NCBI RefSeq assembly: GCF_049537125.1
Contig: NZ_JBMVQY010000001.1
Coordinates: forward strand, 1,550,001 to 1,614,000
Origin: Limisphaera sp026417315
Lineage (GTDB): Bacteria; Verrucomicrobiota; Verrucomicrobiia; Limisphaerales; Limisphaeraceae
Direction: 5' to 3'
DNA length: 64,000 nt
The stretch's first letter is position 1. Each line of letters starts with the position of its first letter. The notes under the pieces were generated by a model. It saw nothing but the letters and a program-made list of their open reading frames with translations. It ran no database searches and was not told the DNA's origin. This document shows, piece after piece, positions 56,773-64,000 of this stretch. The translations under genes were made by a program, and so were the position numbers.

Positions 56773-57768
56773 TCAGGAGGAAGAGGTGGAAAGGGCCCAC
56801 CGGCGGGCCAGAACGGCTGCGCCGGTGATCCCCGCGTCGTCGCCCAGCCGGGAGGCCATGATCTTGAGTCGGGCGCAACTTCCGGGCATGGCATGTTCCC
56901 GAGCCGTGCGACTGATGCGGGGCAACAGTTCCGGCCCCAGCGCCTGCATGAGGCCGCCGCCCAGGACCACCACTTCGGGGTTGAGCAGATTGATCAGATT
57001 GGCCACGCCGATGCCCAGATAATCGGCGGCCTGCAACAGGATGCGGCGCACGAGTTTGTCCCCCCGCTTCCAGGCCTTGCGCAGATCGTTGCTCCGCAGG
57101 TCCTCCAAATCCTCTCCCAGCCACTCGGTCAGGACGGTGTTCTCCCCGCCTTCCACGGCTTCGCGGATGCGGCGGAAAATCGCGGTGCGACTGGCCACGG
57201 CCTCCCAACAGCCGCGGTTGCCGCAGCCGCACCTGGGGCCGTTGACCTCGACGATCATGTGGCCGATCTCTCCGGCGGTGTGCGAGCAGCCCTCGTAGAG
57301 CCGGCCCTCCAGAATCAACCCGCCGCCGATGCCCGTACCCACAAAGACGCCCACCACATGACGCGGACGCGCCCGCAGTTCCACCTCGTACACGCCCAGG
57401 GCGCAAACGTTGGCGTCGTTGCCGATCACAACGGGCCGCTCTAGGGCCCGGGTCAGTTTGCGACCCAGCGGAATGTTGCGCCACCCCGGCAGGTTGGGAG
57501 CAAACCGGACCGTGCCGCGGGCGGCATCCACGGCCCCGGGAGCGCCGACGCCGATGGCCGCGACGTCCCCGGTGCTTTTGCCCGCGGCTTCCAGCGCCTC
57601 CCGAACGCAACGCACGATGCGTTCCAGCACCACCTCCACCCCGCGCTCGGCGCGCGTACTGACCTTGGCCGTGCCCAACAAGCGAAGCTGCGCGTCAAAC
57701 ACCCCCGTCAGGATCTTCGTTCCCCCCAGGTCCACCCCCACCCAGCAACCGGAGTCCCGTTTCGCCAT
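56773..57768 (-). CDS. ROK-family glucokinase
   Basis: A 331-residue sugar kinase. The phosphate motif is VGVDLGGTKILTGVF (10-24) and the catalytic Asp lies in IGNDANVCALG. The ROK zinc motif is CGCGNRGCWEAVAS, with the His of EIGHMIV before it. No DNA-binding domain, so this is an enzyme and not a NagC-type repressor. It would make glucose 6-phosphate for glycolysis or glycogen. It is 6 bp after tmk-like gene 1, the last gene of a three-gene minus-strand unit; the link between nucleotide kinases and glucokinase is not obvious. Confidence 0.9.
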   Translation of the reverse strand: MAKRDSGCWVGVDLGGTKILTGVFDAQLRLLGTAKVSTRAERGVEVVLERIVRCVREALEAAGKSTGDVAAIGVGAPGAVDAARGTVRFAPNLPGWRNIPLGRKLTRALERPVVIGNDANVCALGVYEVELRARPRHVVGVFVGTGIGGGLILEGRLYEGCSHTAGEIGHMIVEVNGPRCGCGNRGCWEAVASRTAIFRRIREAVEGGENTVLTEWLGEDLEDLRSNDLRKAWKRGDKLVRRILLQAADYLGIGVANLINLLNPEVVVLGGGLMQALGPELLPRISRTAREHAMPGSCARLKIMASRLGDDAGITGAAVLARRWALSTSSS

Positions 57769-57774
57769 GGCTCG

Positions 57775-58527
57775 TCACTTCAGGGGGCGTCCCGACAGGA
57801 CCGCCTGGATTTTGCGGCGCAGCTCCGCGTTGATCACCTCGATGGGCCGATGCCCGTCGATGATGTGAAACCCGTAGATCTTCTGAAGCCTCCGAAACTG
57901 TTCCGCCATCAACGTCTGATACTTGAGGAAGCTGTCGAACATGTCGCGGGACAGGCCCAGGTCCATCCCGCTTTCCCAGTAATCCAGGGCGGCGTATTTG
58001 GCGAAGGTGCGCTGCACCAGTTCCTCCGGAGCGACATTCAGGTAAAAAACCGCATCGGGCACCACCGCCATGCCGTACAGATTGCGCAGCCAGGCCTCGT
58101 CCATGCCGCGGACCAGGTCCCGGGCCATGAGCGTGTAGATGTACCGATCGGCCAGCACCATTTGGCCGGCGCGCAACCCGGGCAGGATCTGGTTCTCCAA
58201 CTGATCGGCAAAATCGGTGGCGTAAAACAGGCTCAGCGTGGTATGGCTGAGGATGTTGCCCTGTTGGGCGCGTTCCAACTCCTCGCTGACCAGCCGCGAG
58301 CGTTTGAGCCCCACCTGTACGGTGGAATGCCCGCAGCTTTCCAACCAATCGACCAGCAACCGGATCTGCGTGGATCGGCCGGAGCCGTCCGCCCCCTCGA
58401 TCACGATGAGGTGACCGATCAGTTTCTCCGGTTGCACGCCGGGGATGCCGTGCCCGTAAAAACGGTGCGGCGTGCGGCGGGGCACGATGACGTAGGGCCG
58501 GCGGGGGGAAGCAGGCTTGCCTGTCAT
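57775..58527 (-). CDS. Thymidylate-kinase-like protein with altered P-loop
   Basis: A 250-residue protein of the thymidylate kinase fold with an extra N-terminal arm of about 35 residues. The P-loop reads GADGSGRST, with R51 in place of the invariant lysine. Other features are kept: YATDFADQLEN and DRYIYTLMARD (the DR motif), and a C-terminal region like that of the adjacent paralogue. Loss of the lysine makes normal dTMP phosphorylation doubtful, although arginine can sometimes substitute. ATG 58527, 5 bp after the end of the neighbouring paralogue. It may be a partner or regulatory subunit of that enzyme; this is a guess. Confidence 0.75.
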   Translation of the reverse strand: MTGKPASPRRPYVIVPRRTPHRFYGHGIPGVQPEKLIGHLIVIEGADGSGRSTQIRLLVDWLESCGHSTVQVGLKRSRLVSEELERAQQGNILSHTTLSLFYATDFADQLENQILPGLRAGQMVLADRYIYTLMARDLVRGMDEAWLRNLYGMAVVPDAVFYLNVAPEELVQRTFAKYAALDYWESGMDLGLSRDMFDSFLKYQTLMAEQFRRLQKIYGFHIIDGHRPIEVINAELRRKIQAVLSGRPLK

Positions 58528-58532
58528 GGGAC

Positions 58533-59252
58533 TCAAGAGGTGCGGGTCGAACGCGCGGCGGAACGCCGGGGCAGCCGCGTGCGGCGGAAGTCATCGAGGT
58601 TCAGCCGCGCCGAGACGATGGCGCGCACGATCTGTTGTTGGGCTTCGATCGTCTGGTTGGCGTCCACCACGTGAAACCGGAACTCGGTGCTCATGGCCAG
58701 GTACTGCTCCAACAACCGTCCCTGGAAAATGCGAAAGCTCTCGTAGATGTCGCTGGAGAGCCGCAGATCCATGCCGGCCTCGTAGAACTTCAGCTGGGGC
58801 CGGCCGTCGAGGATGCGCGCCAGGGAGACCTCCAGGTCGGCTTTGAAGAAAAAGGTCAGGTCCGGGAGGGCGGCGAAGCTGTAGATGCCGCGCACCCAGG
58901 CCGGCGGGCAGCCGCGGACCACGTCGCGCGCAAAGGCGGTGAACACGTAGCGGTCGCACAGCACCAGGTAACCGGCCCGCAACAGCGGAACCAGATGGCG
59001 CTCGTACCGGTCGGCGAAATCGGTGGCATGGATCAGGCAGAACGTCGTGGGCGTGAGCAACTGCTGGGCCTTGCCCCGGCTGGTGGCGCTCTTGACCAGT
59101 TCGGAGGAGTTCCACTCGCTGAGGAAAACTTTGAGATCCTGGTCCTCCAGCCACCGCTTCAACAGATGGAGCTGCGTGGATTTCCCGGAACCGTCAATGC
59201 CCTCGACCGCGATGAGGCGTCCGGGGAACCCGAGTTGGGCAAACGTCTTCAT
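58533..59252 (-). CDS. tmk: Thymidylate kinase
   Basis: A 239-residue dTMP kinase that makes dTDP for DNA synthesis. P-loop GIDGSGKST (18-26) with K24, then HATDFADRYER and DRYVFTAFARD; FYEAGMDLRLS lies in the lid region. The C-terminus is Arg-rich (DFRRTRLPRRSAARSTRTS). An ATG 18 nt upstream (59270) would add six residues. It is the first gene of the unit tmk, tmk-like, ROK kinase and has all active-site residues, so it is the likely functional copy. Confidence 0.87.
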   Translation of the reverse strand: MKTFAQLGFPGRLIAVEGIDGSGKSTQLHLLKRWLEDQDLKVFLSEWNSSELVKSATSRGKAQQLLTPTTFCLIHATDFADRYERHLVPLLRAGYLVLCDRYVFTAFARDVVRGCPPAWVRGIYSFAALPDLTFFFKADLEVSLARILDGRPQLKFYEAGMDLRLSSDIYESFRIFQGRLLEQYLAMSTEFRFHVVDANQTIEAQQQIVRAIVSARLNLDDFRRTRLPRRSAARSTRTS

Positions 59253-59474
59253 GCCTGCGTGTGGCAGCATAGTCACGGGAGGGTGACACTTCAACCCGCA
59301 GCTGCCCGTCGCGCTTGCCCCGCCGGCCGCAAAGGCGCTAGGGTAGAACGGTGTCGCGGCCCGGACACGGGGCCGGGCCCGACCCTCGGGCCGGTTGCCG
59401 CAACCGCCGCGCGGATCCGGGGGATCCGACCCGCACTCGCGGCTCCGCACACTGGATGGTATTTGAGAGGACGG

Positions 59475-60281
59475 ATGCGCCAAAAAACCGAAGGTCACCG
59501 GAACGGCTTGCGCCGGCCGGGGGCATTTACCCTGATCGAGTTGCTGGTGGTCATCGCCATCATCGCGATTCTGGCAGCCATGCTTCTGCCCGCTCTCGGC
59601 CGTGCCAAAAGCAAGGCCCAGGCGGTCAGTTGCCTCAACAACATGCGGCAATGGTCCCTCGGGTTCCGCATGTACGCCGACGACAACAGCGACTTCGTGC
59701 CTGAAGAGGGCAACACCACGGTCTCCATCATCGACCCGCAAAACACGGAGGCCTGGTACAACACCGTTGCCGTTTACATCAACCAACCCCGCCTGGCGGA
59801 CCTCTACATGCGGACGCCACCGGCGCCCCCGCTGCCCACCACCAAGAGTGTCTTTTCCTGTCCCAGCACTCCGGATCCCTCTCGGGCGGCCATACCCTAT
59901 GCCAACCCGCCGAACTACACGCGCGCCTTCTTCATGTACGGCGAGAACGGCCGACTCTGCATCAACCGGAACACCCGTGCGCAACTGGGCATCGTCAACA
60001 CGCGCTTCTCCAGCATCAAGAAGCCCGTTGACACCATCCTAGTGGCGGAGGTGGACCCGAACTCTCCGCAAAACACCGCCCCGGCCCAGTCCAATGTGAC
60101 CGGGCAGTACGCCGTGGCGCGGCATGATCACCGGGGGAATTTCGCCATGGCGGACGGCAGTGGCCGCGTGGCCCGCACAAACGAGTTCCTGCGCACGGCC
60201 GCCGAATCCAACAGCGCGGCCGAAGAGTGGAAAATCCAGCGCCGCATGTACTGGTACCCGAGTGAAACCACGCCCAATTAA
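59475..60281 (+). CDS. Pseudopilin-like protein (H-X9-DG family) with prepilin signal
   Basis: A 268-residue protein. The prepilin leader is GAFTLIELLVVIAIIAILAA, with cleavage expected after Ala-Gly-like residues before Phe. The common region GRAKSKAQAVSCLNNMRQWS follows, and the C-terminal H-x9-DG motif is intact (HDHRGNFAMADG). GAGAGGA about 8 nt upstream supports the ATG at 59475. It precedes a secreted repeat protein by 141 bp, the same arrangement as at 26.1-29.3 kb. The role (pilus, secretion pseudopilin or surface protein) is not known. Confidence 0.88.
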   Translation: MRQKTEGHRNGLRRPGAFTLIELLVVIAIIAILAAMLLPALGRAKSKAQAVSCLNNMRQWSLGFRMYADDNSDFVPEEGNTTVSIIDPQNTEAWYNTVAVYINQPRLADLYMRTPPAPPLPTTKSVFSCPSTPDPSRAAIPYANPPNYTRAFFMYGENGRLCINRNTRAQLGIVNTRFSSIKKPVDTILVAEVDPNSPQNTAPAQSNVTGQYAVARHDHRGNFAMADGSGRVARTNEFLRTAAESNSAAEEWKIQRRMYWYPSETTPN

Positions 60282-60422
60282 AACGGATCGCGTACGCGCG
60301 GAAAATCCACCCGGGATGCCCGGCCCCCGGCCGCTCCCTGCGGAACGGGTGGATTGGCCGCAAAGCCACGATCCCCGGTTCTTTTCCCACCTCGCTCCCC
60401 AACGCCCAACCACGGACAAACC

Positions 60423-62534
60423 ATGAAACCCATTCACCTTGTTGCCGGCCTGGTGGTCGGGCTCTGCGCCGCCCGGGCCACCGTTTACGTCGATGAATCC
60501 TTCGATTATCCCGACGGTCCACTGAGCGAAGTCTCCGGCGGCCGTTGGGTGACCCACAGCGGGACTACAGGGCAAGTGGACGTGGTCTCGGGCGCGGCGT
60601 CCCTGACCCAGGCTGAATCGGAAGACGTCAGTCTGGCGATCACCAACGTCCCCGGCGCCGCGATTACCGAAGGGCTGCTTTATGCAGGGTTCACCGTCCG
60701 TTTCACCGCGTTGCCCTCCGGCGCCGGCACGTATTTCTGGCATTTCCGCGACACGGGCACCTTCAATTTCCGCGCGCGGGTGTTCGCCACGACCACCGGG
60801 GCCGGCTCGGGCAAATTCCGCTTCGGCATCGCCAACGGGGGGAACACCCCGGTGATCATCCCCACCGACTGCGACCTCGACACCGAGTACAAACTGGTGG
60901 TGCGCTACGACGTGGCCACCGCGGTGGCCACGCTGTGGTTGAATCCGTCTTCCGAGGAGTCCGCCGTGAACCGCGCGCAGGGCTCGGACAATACCACCAG
61001 CGTCCCCATTGTGTTCGTGGCCATGCGCCAGGCGCTTTCGGGCGGCAACGGGATGGGAAGCCTCTCTCTCGACAATCTTCGCATTGGCACCGAGTTTTTG
61101 GACGTTCACACCCCGGGCGGCACACCCACCATCAGCGGCATCCCTGACCAACATCTGGCCGCCGGAACCACCACCGGACCGCTGCCCTTCGAAGTGGACG
61201 ACGTCGAGACTCCAGTCGACCAGCTGCAGGTCGCCGCGGTGTCCGACAATCCGCTGCTGGTGCCCAACGAACCAGAGCATCTGACGCTGAGCGGCACGGG
61301 CAAACAACGCACCCTGACCGTTACCCCGGTGCCCGGTCGGGAGGGGCTGGCCACGATCCAGGTGACCGTGCGCGATGGACAGGGTTTCGAAAGCAGCATC
61401 AGCTTCCGCGTTTACGTGGGCGAACCCACGATCTCCTCGCTGGCCAATCAGGTTGCGCCCACCAATACGGTGATTGGCCCGCTTGCCTTCACCGTGCAGG
61501 ATGCCGAAACGCCCAACCAACTGGTGGTCACGGCCAGCTCCTCCAATGAAGCGCTCGTGCCCTCCGGCAACATCCTGCTCGGCGGCTCCGGCACGCAACG
61601 GACGGTCCGCATTGTCCCGGCTGCCGACATCTCCGGCACCGCAACCATCACCCTCACCCTCAGCGACGGAACCTGGAACATCCCCACGAGTTTTCAGGTA
61701 ACCTTCTATCCGAAGTTCGGTCAGGTCCTGGCCGATCCCTTCGACTACCCCGACGGGCCGTTGATCGAAAGCTCGGGCGGGTTCTGGAGCACCCACAGTG
61801 GCACCACGGGCCAGCTGCAGGTGGTGCAAGGTCGGGTGCTGCTGACCCGGACCCAAACCGAGGATGTGAGCGCTGCGTTTACCAACTTTTTGCAGGCGGT
61901 CGGCCAAGGCATCGTGCTCTTCACCAGTTTCAAGCTCAACCTCACCAGCCTCCCCACTGGGGCCAACGGCGACTATTTCGCGCACTTCCGCGACATCGGC
62001 ACCATCAATTACCGGGGACGCATCTTCGTGACCACCAACGGCGCGGCCCCGGGGACGTATCGAGTGGGCGTCGCCAACGGCGGTCCCACGCCCAACGCGG
62101 TGCTGCCCCGCGATCTCCAACCCAACACGACCTACCTCGTCCTGACCCGCTACAACGTGGACACCGCCGAAACGACGCTCTGGGTGAATCCCTCCGAGGA
62201 GTCCAGCGGCGGGGTTACGGCGACGGATCCGACCACGCCGGTGACGCTGTACTTCTTCAGCCTCCGGGAAAGTGGCGGCATCGGGGAGCTGAGCGTGGAC
62301 GACCTCAAGATCGGCACGCAATGGAGCGATGTGTGGGAGGCTGCTGCGCCGGAACCGGAGCGGCTGCAGTACAGTTGGGACGGACAGCGGCTGGTGTTGC
62401 GCTGGAACCAGCCGGAGCTGCGATTGCAACAAGCCGACGAGGTACAAGGGCCGTACACGGATGTCGCGAACGCCGCCAGTCCCTACACCGTGCCCCTCGA
62501 GAGCCGGGCCCGGTTCTATCGCCTCGCTCACTGA
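60423..62534 (+). CDS. Secreted protein with duplicated LamG-like domains
   Basis: A 703-residue exported protein. A signal peptide (about 1-20) is followed by two homologous domains of about 200 residues starting near 23 and 437. Each opens FDYPDGPL, then THSGTTGQ, then a beta-rich core (FWHFRDTGTFNFRARVFATT; FAHFRDIGTINYRGRIFVTT) and ends GxLSxDxLKIGT; this resembles a concanavalin/LamG fold. Between them are two cadherin- or Ig-like units (PTISGIPDQHLAAG; PTISSLANQVAPTN). The shared module closes it (...RARFYRLAH). No catalytic residues recognised; a carbohydrate-binding or adhesive role is inferred. Confidence 0.8.
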   Translation: MKPIHLVAGLVVGLCAARATVYVDESFDYPDGPLSEVSGGRWVTHSGTTGQVDVVSGAASLTQAESEDVSLAITNVPGAAITEGLLYAGFTVRFTALPSGAGTYFWHFRDTGTFNFRARVFATTTGAGSGKFRFGIANGGNTPVIIPTDCDLDTEYKLVVRYDVATAVATLWLNPSSEESAVNRAQGSDNTTSVPIVFVAMRQALSGGNGMGSLSLDNLRIGTEFLDVHTPGGTPTISGIPDQHLAAGTTTGPLPFEVDDVETPVDQLQVAAVSDNPLLVPNEPEHLTLSGTGKQRTLTVTPVPGREGLATIQVTVRDGQGFESSISFRVYVGEPTISSLANQVAPTNTVIGPLAFTVQDAETPNQLVVTASSSNEALVPSGNILLGGSGTQRTVRIVPAADISGTATITLTLSDGTWNIPTSFQVTFYPKFGQVLADPFDYPDGPLIESSGGFWSTHSGTTGQLQVVQGRVLLTRTQTEDVSAAFTNFLQAVGQGIVLFTSFKLNLTSLPTGANGDYFAHFRDIGTINYRGRIFVTTNGAAPGTYRVGVANGGPTPNAVLPRDLQPNTTYLVLTRYNVDTAETTLWVNPSEESSGGVTATDPTTPVTLYFFSLRESGGIGELSVDDLKIGTQWSDVWEAAAPEPERLQYSWDGQRLVLRWNQPELRLQQADEVQGPYTDVANAASPYTVPLESRARFYRLAH

Positions 62535-62690
62535 CACAAGAACGAAGTGGCGGGGTTCGGGCCCTGCTGGCCGACGCGCCGGCCGGGACGGCGTCGCGTC
62601 CGCCGGGGGTCCCTCCCCGGCGGCTCACGCCGCGTGGCTGACGAGCTCTCCCCGCCTCGTCACCGGCTGAACCCGGAACGGCAGGCTGCC

Positions 62691-64000
62691 ATGGAGCGAC
62701 TACGGCTCTCCATTCGCGGGGTGGTGCAGGGGGTCGGATTCCGCCCGTTTGTGCATCGGCTCGCCTGCGAGTTGGGGCTGGGGGGCTGGGTGCGAAACTC
62801 TCCTCAGGGCGTGACCGTGGAAGTCGAAGGCCCCCGGGAAACCCTGGAGCTCTTCCTGAGCCGCCTTGTGCAGGAACGGCCGGCCCACAGCTCCATTCAA
62901 AGCCTGGAAACGACGTGGCTCGACCCGCTCGGTCACCAGGGATTCACGATCCAGCCCAGTGAGCATGTCGGTCCAGTCCGGGCCCTGGTGCTTCCGGATA
63001 TCGCCACCTGCGACGATTGTTTGCGCGAGCTGTTCGACCCGGCGGACCGCCGGTTCGCGTACCCCTTCATCAATTGCACCCACTGCGGCCCGCGCTACAG
63101 CATCATCACCGCGCTGCCCTACGACCGGCCGCACACTACCATGGCCGGGTTCGTCATGTGCGCGGCCTGTCAGGCCGAATACCACGACCCCGCCAACCGC
63201 CGTTTCCACGCCCAGCCGAATGCGTGTCCCCGCTGTGGTCCGCACCTGGAGCTTTGGTCGCCCCAGGGCCGCCGACTCGCCAGCAGCCGGCCTCCGGAAG
63301 GACGGAACGATTCCTCGGCTGCGGCCGCAGCCACGCTGGGTTTGCTCCGGGAGGTGGCCGACGCGTTGCGGTCCGGCGCGATCGTGGCGGTCAAGGGGCT
63401 GGGCGGATTCCACCTGATGGTGCTGGCCCGCCTGGAGGAGGCCGTCCAACGGCTCCGGCAGCGAAAGCACCGCGAGGCCAAGCCTTTTGCGCTCATGTTT
63501 CCCTCGGTCGCCCAGATTCGCCAGGTCTGCCGGCTGGAGCCGACGGAGCTGCGCGTGTTGACCGGGCCGGAGGCTCCCATCGTGCTGCTGCGGAGGCATG
63601 CCCGGCCGGATCCCGGCGCGCCACAGATTGCTCCGGCGGTGGCTCCGGGCAATCCGTCCCTGGGCGTGATGCTGCCGTACACGCCGCTCCATCATTTGCT
63701 GCTGCGCGAACTGGCCGAACCCGTGGTGGCCACCAGCGGCAATCTCAGTGACGAACCCATCTGCACCGACGAGCAGGAAGCCCTCGAACGGCTCGGTGGC
63801 ATTGCCGACCTGTTCCTCGTCCACAACCGTCCCATTGCACGGCACGTGGACGATTCCGTGGTCCGTGTGGTGGATGGCCGCGAACTTCTGCTGCGCCGGG
63901 CCCGCGGTTACGCACCGCTGCCCGTTCCCCTGCCCGTGCGTGCCGCATCCGGCACCCCGGCGACCTCGGAGACGCCCCCGTCCGTGCTGGCCGTGGGGGC
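62691..64000 (+). CDS. hypF: Carbamoyltransferase HypF, N-terminal part (runs off the window)
   Basis: The first 436 residues of HypF, which makes the carbamoyl group used for the cyanide ligands of [NiFe]-hydrogenases. An acylphosphatase domain comes first, with R18 (GVGFRPF) and N36 (VRNSPQG). Two zinc-finger-like units follow, each C-x2-C-x18-C-x2-C, starting at C107. The YrdC-like domain begins near 215 (AIVAVKGLGGFHLM; KHREAKPFALMFPSV; VVATSGNLSDEPI). The Kae1-like carbamoyltransferase half lies beyond the edge. Full HypF is about 750-780 residues. It implies a [NiFe]-hydrogenase in this genome; no other hyp gene is in the window. Confidence 0.95.
   Translation, partial: MERLRLSIRGVVQGVGFRPFVHRLACELGLGGWVRNSPQGVTVEVEGPRETLELFLSRLVQERPAHSSIQSLETTWLDPLGHQGFTIQPSEHVGPVRALVLPDIATCDDCLRELFDPADRRFAYPFINCTHCGPRYSIITALPYDRPHTTMAGFVMCAACQAEYHDPANRRFHAQPNACPRCGPHLELWSPQGRRLASSRPPEGRNDSSAAAAATLGLLREVADALRSGAIVAVKGLGGFHLMVLARLEEAVQRLRQRKHREAKPFALMFPSVAQIRQVCRLEPTELRVLTGPEAPIVLLRRHARPDPGAPQIAPAVAPGNPSLGVMLPYTPLHHLLLRELAEPVVATSGNLSDEPICTDEQEALERLGGIADLFLVHNRPIARHVDDSVVRVVDGRELLLRRARGYAPLPVPLPVRAASGTPATSETPPSVLAVG

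Noticed and set aside
58142..58151. TACCGATCGG, resembling the core of the TetR operator
   Set aside because: It lacks the outer A/T pair on either side and lies inside the tmk-like coding sequence.

Overview
The window is high-GC bacterial DNA that reads as a member of the Verrucomicrobiota, most like the Limisphaera group. This is an inference from gene content, not a database match. The indicators are H-X9-DG type pseudopilins with FTLIELLVVIAIIA leaders, a PEP-CTERM protein, large PATR (autotransporter-associated repeat) proteins, a planctomycete-type cytochrome c, several xylose-isomerase-like TIM barrels, and many secreted proteins that end in the same short module finishing in F-[YFWH]-R. 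No rRNA, tRNA, CRISPR array or insertion sequence was recognised.

Layout. 1-7.5 kb is a minus-strand housekeeping block read in the order ileS, ATP-cone/uridine-kinase fusion, trmB, DUF151 nuclease, holA, STAS protein. 7.9-10.1 kb holds a DUF1015 gene and a CDF cation exporter. 10.2-13.4 kb is a minus-strand unit mlaE-like, mlaF-like (with degenerate ATPase motifs) and metG. 13.6-36 kb is an accessory, secretome-rich region: a protein with a three-copy internal repeat, a PATR protein split by a frameshift, a Tat-exported isomerase-like barrel, a secreted protein next to a clan GH-A glycosidase, a TetR regulator whose 14-bp palindromic operator recurs upstream of a pseudopilin gene, a three-repeat secreted protein, another isomerase-like gene, an aldehyde dehydrogenase, a PEP-CTERM protein and a heparinase-II/III-like lyase. 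36.1-36.5 kb holds a decayed glycosidase fragment.

37-47.4 kb has ispH, a beta-carbonic anhydrase, a minus-strand sugar-catabolism set (isomerase-like, Gfo/Idh/MocA oxidoreductase, cytochrome c), glgB and a GH43 arabinanase with LamG domains. 47.6-52.3 kb is a giant PATR protein, followed by a repeat-rich non-coding stretch (REP-like GC hairpin elements, also found at 42.3 kb). 53.6-59.3 kb has a fourth isomerase-like barrel, an Lrp/AsnC regulator overlapping an aminotransferase, and a minus-strand unit of two thymidylate-kinase paralogues and a ROK glucokinase. 59.5-64 kb has a second pseudopilin followed by a secreted repeat protein, then hypF running off the edge.

The overall picture is an organism that degrades plant or algal polysaccharide (GH43, GH-A glycosidase, heparinase-like lyase), takes the sugars through oxidoreductase and isomerase steps, stores glycogen, and decorates its surface with large repeat proteins.
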